NCBI GenBank assembly: GCA_945890735.1
Contig: CAMDCZ010000034.1
Location: 1-23,946, forward strand
Length of the DNA: 23,946 nucleotides
Source: Bordetella parapertussis
GTDB taxonomy: Bacteria > Pseudomonadota > Gammaproteobacteria > Burkholderiales > Burkholderiaceae_C
Direction: 5' to 3'
The position numbers were made by a program, and so were the translations under genes. The notes beneath the pieces are model-generated. The model did not search any database. It had not been told where the DNA came from and saw nothing but the letters and a program-made list of their open reading frames with translations. Position 1 is the first letter of the stretch; each line of letters begins with the position of its first letter. Shown here piece by piece: positions 1 through 5,662 of this stretch.

Positions 1-119
1 CCGGCGGGTGCGATGGCGCGGCCGGTGTGGCCCGAGCTCAGTGTGACTTGTGCTTCGACCGTGGGGCAGCCCCGCGAATCCCACACAGACCTGGCGACAA
101 CAGCTTGGATGTGACTCAT
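1..119 (-). CDS. Enolase-like protein, N-terminal fragment (runs off the window)
   Basis: Reading leftward from an ATG at 119-117 gives 39 codons open to the window edge. The peptide contains the start of the enolase N-terminal domain: an AR-x-(V/I)-x-DSRG-x-PTVE block (here VWDSRGCPTVE, about residues 12-22), then a GRAIAPAG stretch matching the loop that precedes the catalytic ASTG of enolases. Enolases interconvert 2-phosphoglycerate and phosphoenolpyruvate in the cytoplasm, but the Cys at the usual Asn of SRGNPTVE and the APAG loop suggest a paralog rather than the housekeeping copy. Its ATG overlaps the TGA of the upstream kinase gene (ATGA, 116-119), so the two are probably translationally coupled. 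The rest of the gene, and so its active site, lies outside the window. Confidence 0.75.
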   Translation of the reverse strand, partial: MSHIQAVVARSVWDSRGCPTVEAQVTLSSGHTGRAIAPA

Positions 120-1135
120 GGCTTCAAGGCTTTCAGGGTGGTTTGCAAAACCTGTTGGAGGTGGGCCTGCGGTGCTTGCAAGCAGTGGCTGGCAATGTGC
201 CGCACCTGTTGGTGCGACACGGGATGGGTGAGGTACTCGACCGGTGACTTGCCGTCCACCCGCGCCAACAACAACGCGGGCAAGAGCAGGGCAGTGCGTT
301 GCTCGAAGGCGGCGGCGTCTTCCCAATGCACTTGCGCCAGATACGCTTGGGTCATCGCCTCAAACGACTGGGCCAGCGCTGGTGCCTGCTCGGGCAGGTG
401 AATGGCTTTGAGCAGCAAATGGTTCAGGCAAAAGGCCAGGTCAAACGCGGGGTCGCCATACCAAGCGCATTCCGCATCCAAAAAAACCGGGCCATCGGGA
501 CCCACCAAGATGTTTTTGGGGCTGATGTCACCGTGTACCAAAGCGACATGGGTGTCTGCGGTGAGCTGGTGGATCGCACGCAAGCGATCGGCCAACAAGG
601 GGTGGCGTTGTGCGGTGGCCAGCAAGTAAGGCTCCAGGCGCAAGGCATGGAACTCGGTGTCACTTTGAAAGCGTTTCGCCAGCAGAGGCTGGTCTGCGGT
701 GGTGGCATGCATCTGACCCAGCACATGACCTACGCGTTGGGCAAACACAGCGTCTACCCGGCCTTGCAGCAGTTGTGCCTTCCAGACCGGGTGTGTCTCG
801 GCGGCCAGGTAAGACATGAAAAACATGCCAGCCTGGTCGTCTCGCCCAAGCATCTGTGGAACTGCTTGTGGGAAGGCCGGGGCCATCGCCTGGAACCAAT
901 CGTATTCATACGCATTGCGACTCAAAGGCGCTTGCCAATCCGCAGCCACCTTCAACTTGGCCAGGGCACGCTTGGCGCACACGCTGTGGTCTTCAAAATC
1001 AATGCGCCAAATGTCGGAGGACACGCCCCCGGTGAGCTGCGCCATGTGGCGTACTGCTTGGCCGTGACCAATGCCCAGTTGGTGTAAGGAGCGCAAGACA
1101 TCGGATTGCATGAGACCATTATCAAGGTCAGTCAT
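116..1135 (-). CDS. Phosphotransferase family protein (aminoglycoside/choline kinase fold)
   Basis: A 339-residue protein of the APH kinase-like family, which uses ATP to phosphorylate hydroxyls of small molecules. A candidate ATP-binding Lys lies at about residue 55 (VCAKRAL). The Brenner catalytic loop HGDISPKN (201-208) carries the catalytic Asp203 and Asn208. The metal-binding Asp220 is in FLDAECAWYGDP, and the trailing DLA motif ends at residue 234. The real substrate cannot be read from sequence; a role in drug resistance is not implied, because chromosomal members usually act in metabolism. The coupled enolase-like gene downstream suggests a shared pathway that makes and then dehydrates a phosphorylated acid (inference). 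A second in-frame ATG at 1111 is a possible start. With the listed start, the ATG lies 5 bases from the LexA box of the divergent umuD operon. Confidence 0.88.
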   Translation of the reverse strand: MTDLDNGLMQSDVLRSLHQLGIGHGQAVRHMAQLTGGVSSDIWRIDFEDHSVCAKRALAKLKVAADWQAPLSRNAYEYDWFQAMAPAFPQAVPQMLGRDDQAGMFFMSYLAAETHPVWKAQLLQGRVDAVFAQRVGHVLGQMHATTADQPLLAKRFQSDTEFHALRLEPYLLATAQRHPLLADRLRAIHQLTADTHVALVHGDISPKNILVGPDGPVFLDAECAWYGDPAFDLAFCLNHLLLKAIHLPEQAPALAQSFEAMTQAYLAQVHWEDAAAFEQRTALLLPALLLARVDGKSPVEYLTHPVSHQQVRHIASHCLQAPQAHLQQVLQTTLKALKP

Positions 1136-1139
1136 GGGG

Positions 1140-1155
1140 CTGTTTATTTATACAG
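1140..1155. promoter_or_regulatory. LexA-binding SOS box (CTGT-N8-ACAG)
   Basis: The 16 bases are CTGT, an AT-only 8-base centre (TTATTTAT) and ACAG, a perfect match to the gammaproteobacterial/betaproteobacterial LexA half-sites with the correct spacing. The box sits in the only 32 bases between the divergent kinase gene (start 1135) and umuD (start 1168), a standard SOS target. A -10-like TATTAT at 1156-1161 lies immediately downstream towards umuD, and on the minus strand TATAAA (1151-1146) overlaps the box. LexA bound here should therefore block initiation in either direction. Confidence 0.9.
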
Positions 1156-1167
1156 TATTATGGATCC

Positions 1168-1611
1168 ATGTCTCGTTCATCCCATCCTTCCAACGCGCAG
1201 CCGCTACCGGTGGTCTCCAGCCAGCTCTGGCTGGACGTGTGCGGTAGCGCCATGCCAGCCGGGTTTCCTTCACCCGCGGCAGACCACACCCAAGAGCGCA
1301 TCGACCTCAACCAGCAACTCATCCGCAACAAAGACGCCACCTATATTTTTCGCGTCAAGGGCGACTCGATGACCGGCATCGGTATTTACGAAGGCGACGC
1401 TTTGCTGGTCGACCGCAGCCTCGACCCCAAACACAACAGCATCGTCATTGCCCAGTTGAACAACGAGTTCACGGTCAAGCGCTTGTACCGCCGAGGCGGC
1501 GTGGTCAAGCTCATTGCCGAGAACCCCTTGTACCCGCACCGACTCATCAAAGAAGAAGACGACTTCATCGTCTGGGGCGTGGTCACCAACAACATCCACA
1601 AACTGTGCTGA
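1168..1611 (+). CDS. umuD: UmuD, self-cleaving subunit of DNA polymerase V
   Basis: A 147-residue S24/LexA-type serine peptidase. RecA-stimulated self-cleavage turns UmuD into UmuD', which binds UmuC to form the mutagenic polymerase. The GFPSPAADH segment (32-40) aligns with E. coli GFPSPAADY, so the scissile bond should be Ala31-Gly32 (Cys24-Gly25 in E. coli). The catalytic pair is Ser67 (GDSM) and Lys104 (TVKRL), matching Ser60 and Lys97 with a constant offset of 7, so the N-terminal arm is 7 residues longer. A second Cys-Gly pair is present at 25-26. Length is close to the usual 139-145. The start at 1168 keeps the whole arm, and the LexA box lies 12 bases upstream. No clear Shine-Dalgarno is visible (only GGA close to the ATG). 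It is the first gene of umuD-cho-umuC, with a 3-base gap to the next gene. Confidence 0.95.
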   Translation: MSRSSHPSNAQPLPVVSSQLWLDVCGSAMPAGFPSPAADHTQERIDLNQQLIRNKDATYIFRVKGDSMTGIGIYEGDALLVDRSLDPKHNSIVIAQLNNEFTVKRLYRRGGVVKLIAENPLYPHRLIKEEDDFIVWGVVTNNIHKLC

Positions 1612-1614
1612 GCC

Positions 1615-2454
1615 ATGCGGGGTGTGGCTGTCAGCATGCGCATCGATATCGGTCGTTTGACCGATTTGCCAAGGGGTGCGGGGGTGTACATCTTCCAAGG
1701 CGAGGGCAGCTTGCCTCTGTACATCGGCAAAAGCGTGGATATCCGCGCCCGTGTCATGAGCCACATGCGCGCTCCCGAAGAAGCCAACATGATGGCGCAA
1801 ACCCGGCACATCGACGTGATTGAAACCGCAGGCGAGGTGGGCGCACTGTTGCTGGAGTCAAGGCTGATCAAAACGCAAAACCCTTTGTTCAACCAGCGGC
1901 TGCGGCGCATACGCAGCCTGTGCTCGGTCCAACTCCACACCACTTCGCAAGGCCGGGTGCCAGTGGTGGTCGATGGCAAGTCGGTCAACCTGGGAAGCAC
2001 GCCGGGTTTGTATGGTTTGTTTTCTTCACGGCATGCGGCGCTCAGCAAGCTCAAAAACCTGGCGCAGCAACACCGCTTGTGCCTGGCGGCCATCGGTCTA
2101 GAGAAAGCCTCGGCACGCGGTTGTTTTGGTTTGCAAATCAAAACATGTCTGGGTACTTGCGTGGGTCAAGAAGACCGGCAGGTGCATGACGAGCGTTTGT
2201 TCGCTGCCTTGGTGGACTCGCAAGTCGAGGTCTGGCCTTTCAGTGGACCCGTGGACTTGGTGGAGACCAGCGATGGCTGGGTGCAAAAGCACCGCGTCAA
2301 CCACTGGTGTTACCTGGGCACCTGGTGCTCCAAAACAGGCACAACCACCGTGCCAGTGAGTGACCAGTCCGAGGGCTTTGACCTTGACAGCTACAAAATC
2401 TTGGTCAGGCCGATCATGTTGCAAACCGTCAAACTGGACATGGTGCAGGCATGA
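1615..2454 (+). CDS. cho: Cho-type excinuclease (UvrC-homologous GIY-YIG nuclease)
   Basis: A 279-residue protein similar along its whole length to E. coli Cho (295 aa), which makes the 3' incision during UvrAB-dependent nucleotide excision repair at lesions UvrC handles poorly. The GIY-YIG domain has GVYIF (about 23-27), LYIGKS (35-40), the catalytic Arg in the following IRARV helix, and a TAGEVGALLLESRLIK segment with the metal-binding Glu. The C-terminal half keeps Cho features, including a Cys-rich CFGLQIKTCLGTCVG stretch and FDLDSYKIL near the end. It lacks the UvrB-binding and RNase H-like domains of full UvrC. ATG 1615 follows the umuD stop by 3 bases; ATG 1636 is an alternative start. 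The stop overlaps the umuC start (ATGA, 2451-2454), so it is co-transcribed with both pol V genes and should be SOS-induced. Confidence 0.9.
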   Translation: MRGVAVSMRIDIGRLTDLPRGAGVYIFQGEGSLPLYIGKSVDIRARVMSHMRAPEEANMMAQTRHIDVIETAGEVGALLLESRLIKTQNPLFNQRLRRIRSLCSVQLHTTSQGRVPVVVDGKSVNLGSTPGLYGLFSSRHAALSKLKNLAQQHRLCLAAIGLEKASARGCFGLQIKTCLGTCVGQEDRQVHDERLFAALVDSQVEVWPFSGPVDLVETSDGWVQKHRVNHWCYLGTWCSKTGTTTVPVSDQSEGFDLDSYKILVRPIMLQTVKLDMVQA

Positions 2455-3713
2455 AACAGCAGCTGGCCTTGGTGGACTGCAACAATTTTTATGTCTCATG
2501 CGAACGGGTGTTTCGCCCTGACTTGAAAACCGTGCCCGTGGTGGTCTTGTCCAACAACGATGGATGCGCAGTGTCACGCTCGAACGAGGCCAAGGCGCTG
2601 GGCATTCAGATGGGGCAGCCGTGGTTTGAGTGCCAAGCCCTGGCACAAGTGCATGGCGTGGTGGCTTTGAGCTCCAACTACGCTTTGTACGCCGACATGT
2701 CCAACCGCGTCATGTCGATTCTGAGTGGGTATTCGCCTCGGCATGAGGTGTATTCCATCGATGAATGTTTCGTGGACCTCACAGGCATCGCCAAACTCCG
2801 CGAAGTGAGTTATCAAATGCGTGAGCGGGTGATCAAGTGGACAGGCATTCCTGTGTGTGTGGGCATCGGCCCTACGAAAACATTGGCCAAACTCGCCAAT
2901 CACATTGCCAAAAAGCACCCGCGCTCCAAGGGTGTTTTCAACTTCAACGACTTGACCGATTTGCAACAAGAAAAACTGCTCAGTCAGATCGCTGTGTCCG
3001 AGGTGTGGGGTGTGGGACGACGCATTGCAGCGCGGCTCGCCGAGCACGGCATCTTCACTGTCGAAGACCTGCGCATCGCCCACACCGCCACGCTGCGGGC
3101 TGAGTTTGGGGTGGTCCTTGAAAAAACACAACGCGAGCTGCAAGGCACGGCTTGCATCGATTTGCAAGAGGTGGTGCCCGACAAGCAGCAAATCATCAGC
3201 AGCCGATCCTTTGGCCACATGGTCAGTGACCTGGCGGTACTCAAAGATGCCATGAGCACCTTTGTGGCCAATGCCTGTGTCAAGTTGCGTGCACAAGGCT
3301 CGCATGCCGCGCTCTTACAGGTGTTTTTGCAGACCAACCGCTTTCGCAAGGACTTACCGCAGTACAACCCTTGCATCACCGTGCCTTTGCCCCAACCCAC
3401 CAACGACAGCCTGGTGGTCAACCGCTGGGCCGACTACCTGGTCGGGCGCATGTTCAAACCCGACTATGCCTATAAAAAAGCAGGCGTGATGTTGGGCGAC
3501 ATCTCACCAGTGGGGCGCTACCAAACCGATTGGCTAGAGCCTGCCCAAGCCACCGACACGCGTCTCATGCATACCTTGGACAAGCTCAACCAGCGCTATG
3601 GCCGAGGCACGGTGAAAGTCTCGACCCAAGGGGCGCACCAAGGCTGGCAAATGCGGCAAGAGCGCAAGTCGCCCAACTACACCACCCAGTGGGCGGCAGT
3701 GCCCTTGGCTTGA
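2451..3713 (+). CDS. umuC: UmuC, catalytic subunit of DNA polymerase V (Y family)
   Basis: A 420-residue translesion polymerase, matching the UmuC length of about 422. Palm-domain metal ligands are Asp9 (LVDCNNFY) and Asp104-Glu105 (SIDECFVDL), and Tyr14 is at the steric-gate position. A helix-hairpin-helix segment follows (SEVWGVGRRIAARL, about 183-196), then the little-finger domain and the family C-terminus (LMHTLDKLNQRYGRGT, SPNYTTQW). At the place of the E. coli beta-clamp motif QLNLF (357-361) this protein has QTDWL (358-362), a weak version. Its ATG overlaps the cho TGA by 4 bases. With UmuD' it copies past abasic sites and UV photoproducts at the cost of mutations. It is the last gene of the SOS operon; an inverted repeat follows. 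Confidence 0.96.
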   Translation: MKQQLALVDCNNFYVSCERVFRPDLKTVPVVVLSNNDGCAVSRSNEAKALGIQMGQPWFECQALAQVHGVVALSSNYALYADMSNRVMSILSGYSPRHEVYSIDECFVDLTGIAKLREVSYQMRERVIKWTGIPVCVGIGPTKTLAKLANHIAKKHPRSKGVFNFNDLTDLQQEKLLSQIAVSEVWGVGRRIAARLAEHGIFTVEDLRIAHTATLRAEFGVVLEKTQRELQGTACIDLQEVVPDKQQIISSRSFGHMVSDLAVLKDAMSTFVANACVKLRAQGSHAALLQVFLQTNRFRKDLPQYNPCITVPLPQPTNDSLVVNRWADYLVGRMFKPDYAYKKAGVMLGDISPVGRYQTDWLEPAQATDTRLMHTLDKLNQRYGRGTVKVSTQGAHQGWQMRQERKSPNYTTQWAAVPLA

Positions 3714-3735
3714 TCGACCTTGTCCATGGCGGTGC

Positions 3736-3765
3736 ATTCGGGTCAATACAATGATTGACCCGAAT
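3736..3765. repeat. Perfect 12-bp inverted repeat with 6-base loop
   Basis: ATTCGGGTCAAT (3736-3747) and its exact reverse complement ATTGACCCGAAT (3754-3765) flank the loop ACAATG. It lies 22 bases after the umuC stop and 71 bases before the crotonase start. There is no T-run on either side, so it is not a textbook intrinsic terminator. It could act as a Rho-assisted stem-loop ending the SOS operon, or as an operator for a dimeric regulator of the downstream genes. Confidence 0.7.
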
Positions 3766-3836
3766 CCAAGGCACATCAGTGGTGTGCAGGCTCACAGCGC
3801 GTTCCACCCATCCACATCCATTCTTTCGAATCCAAC

Positions 3837-4712
3837 ATGAAACCCTACAAGACCATTGATTGCGCGGTGACAGACCAGATCTTGACCCTGACCTTGAACC
3901 GTCCAGGCCAACTCAATGCGTTCACGGTAGAAATGGCACACGAACTCATTCATGCGTTTGAGCATGCCAGCCAAGACGATGACGTGGCTGTGATCGTGGT
4001 CACGGGGGCCGGCAAGGCGTTTTGCGCCGGCATGGATTTGAGCATCGAGGGCAATGTGTTTGGCTTAGACGAAACATTGCGCCCCACCTTGCAGGACATG
4101 CAAGACAAGCTCGGTACCGAGGCCATTGCCAACGGTGTGCGTGACACAGGTGGCACGGTCACCTTGGCCATGTATGAATGCAAAAAACCGATCATCGGGG
4201 CCATCAATGGTGCGGCAGTGGGCATTGGTGCCACCATGACCTGCGCGATGGACATTCGTCTTGCATCCGACAAGGCGCGAGTGGGTTTCGTGTTCAACAA
4301 AATTGGCATCACGCCCGAGGCTTGCTCGAGTTGGTTCTTGCCGCGCTTGGTGGGCTTGTCAACAGCCCTGGAGTGGTGCTACACGGGTGATATCCATGAT
4401 GCGCAAACCTTGCTGGACGCCGGCTATGTCAAAGCCGTTGTGCCTGCTGACAACTTGCTGGAAGCGGCTTATGCGATTGCACGAAAAATCGTGAACCACA
4501 GCCCAGTGGCGATCGCACTCACGCGACAAATGCTCTACCGCAACGCAGCGCAAGACCACCCCTTGAAAGCGCATCAGGTGGACTCGCTGGCGATTTTTTA
4601 TGCCAGCCAAACCAGCGGCAAAGAAGGCGTGGCCTCTTTCAAGGAAAAGCGCAAACCCGTGTTCACCGACCGGGCATCGAGCGACATGCCTGACTTCTAC
4701 CCTTGGTGGTGA
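3837..4712 (+). CDS. Crotonase-family enoyl-CoA hydratase/isomerase
   Basis: A 291-residue crotonase-fold enzyme. The CoA/oxyanion-hole motif is KAFCAGMDLS (60-69), and the second oxyanion glycine lies in NGAAVGIGATMT (124-135). Neither catalytic Glu of true enoyl-CoA hydratase (E144/E164 in rat) is present: the aligned residues are Thr133 and Asn154. Instead the segment GITPEACSSWFLP (157-169) places Glu161 where delta3,delta2-enoyl-CoA isomerases (ECI2/Eci1 type) have their single catalytic Glu. An isomerase moving a double bond during breakdown of unsaturated acyl-CoA is therefore the better guess. The ATG at 3837 has no obvious Shine-Dalgarno. A 15-base gap leads to the MpaB-like gene and only 2 bases separate that from bciA, so these three may form one transcript. 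Confidence 0.9.
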   Translation: MKPYKTIDCAVTDQILTLTLNRPGQLNAFTVEMAHELIHAFEHASQDDDVAVIVVTGAGKAFCAGMDLSIEGNVFGLDETLRPTLQDMQDKLGTEAIANGVRDTGGTVTLAMYECKKPIIGAINGAAVGIGATMTCAMDIRLASDKARVGFVFNKIGITPEACSSWFLPRLVGLSTALEWCYTGDIHDAQTLLDAGYVKAVVPADNLLEAAYAIARKIVNHSPVAIALTRQMLYRNAAQDHPLKAHQVDSLAIFYASQTSGKEGVASFKEKRKPVFTDRASSDMPDFYPWW

Positions 4713-4727
4713 TAGGCTGAATATCTC

Positions 4728-5660
4728 ATGCCTGTTTTTCCGCCATTTTCAGTGCCCCCGTTCCTCGCAGACTTCGCGATGCAGCAGATCGGTGAACGGG
4801 TCCGCGCGATCACCGGTTCGCAATCTTCTTTAGAGGACTTCACCACACCGCTGGGTGACCCAGGCCTGTTTGGCCCCGATGCCATGGTGTGGCGGGTGCA
4901 CGCTGACTTCACTGCCATGATGGTGGGCGGCTTGTCATCCTTGATGGTGCAGTCGCTGCATCCCAGGGCATTGGCCGCTGTTTGGGACCATTCCGACTTT
5001 CGCAGCAACCTCAAAGCGCGCTTGGGCCGCACGGCGTATTTCGTGGCAGCCACGACCTATGGCGGCGAAGCGTTGGCCATGAAAACCATCGCGCGTGTGA
5101 ACAACATCCATGCCCATGTGACAGGCACAGATTTGCAGGGCAAGGCCTATGTGGCCAACGAACCCGCTTTGCTCAGGTGGGTGCATGTGGTGGAAGTGGC
5201 GTCGTTTTTGACAGCCTTTCAGCACTTGTCCAAGCAGCCTTTGTCCTTGCGCGAATGCGATCAGTACATCCAAGAAATGACCACCGTGGGGCATTTGCTG
5301 GGCGCAGTCCACCTGCCCACCACTTGGCTGGCCACACAGCAGGCCTTGCGTGACTACCAATCTGAATTGTCTTTTGACGCCAGGGCTCAACAGATCATTG
5401 ACATCATTGAAAATTACCCCACGGATTGGACAGAAAAGCCTTTCATGTCCTTGGTGCTCGCTGCTGCCTTTGACATCATGCCTGCATGGGCCCGTGACTG
5501 CATTCACCGAACGCACCCCTGCGAGGTGTCGGTTCAAGTCAGGCGTGTCGCGCTTCGCGCAACCGCTGAGCCGGTGCAGTGGATGTTGAACAAGCAGGGG
5601 GTTGCAGCGATTGCACGCGAGCGAGTCTCAGGCCAAGCCCATCGGCTCGATCCCATCTGA
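4728..5660 (+). CDS. MpaB-family oxygenase (DUF2236), putative heme enzyme
   Basis: A 310-residue protein of the DUF2236/MpaB-Lcp superfamily. The family includes the rubber oxygenase Lcp and fungal MpaB; its members are helical b-type heme oxygenases or uncharacterised. Conserved landmarks are LHPRALAAVWDHSDFR (77-92), then YGGEALA (111-117), RVNNIHAHVTG (123-133) with His128 and His130, and LLRWVH (148-153). The pattern of conserved His and Arg residues is the family's, but which His binds heme cannot be decided here. No signal peptide or membrane segment is evident, so it is probably cytoplasmic. It lies between the crotonase gene and bciA, and its stop is 2 bases before the bciA ATG. The substrate is unknown; a lipid or other hydrophobic molecule is plausible. 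Confidence 0.85.
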   Translation: MPVFPPFSVPPFLADFAMQQIGERVRAITGSQSSLEDFTTPLGDPGLFGPDAMVWRVHADFTAMMVGGLSSLMVQSLHPRALAAVWDHSDFRSNLKARLGRTAYFVAATTYGGEALAMKTIARVNNIHAHVTGTDLQGKAYVANEPALLRWVHVVEVASFLTAFQHLSKQPLSLRECDQYIQEMTTVGHLLGAVHLPTTWLATQQALRDYQSELSFDARAQQIIDIIENYPTDWTEKPFMSLVLAAAFDIMPAWARDCIHRTHPCEVSVQVRRVALRATAEPVQWMLNKQGVAAIARERVSGQAHRLDPI

Positions 5661-5662
5661 CC

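Noticed and set aside
299..1087. Long plus-strand open frame of 262 codons opposite the kinase gene
   Set aside because: It is the antisense shadow of the kinase, which has clear APH motifs; the plus-strand translation has no recognisable family and no ribosome-binding site.
116..1135. Interpretation of the APH-family gene as an aminoglycoside resistance determinant
   Set aside because: The match is only to the general kinase fold, and coupling to an enolase-like gene points to metabolism.
1386..2141. Minus-strand open frame of 251 codons across umuD and cho
   Set aside because: Both plus-strand genes are well supported by catalytic motifs and tight spacing; the minus frame reads as low-complexity Ser/Thr/Arg-rich protein.
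2574..3305. Minus-strand open frame of 243 codons within umuC
   Set aside because: Antisense shadow of a clearly conserved Y-family polymerase, with no recognisable motif.
5579..5662. 28-codon extension at the start of bciA
   Set aside because: It lies inside the MpaB-like gene in another frame; ATG 5663 gives the normal BciA N-terminus.
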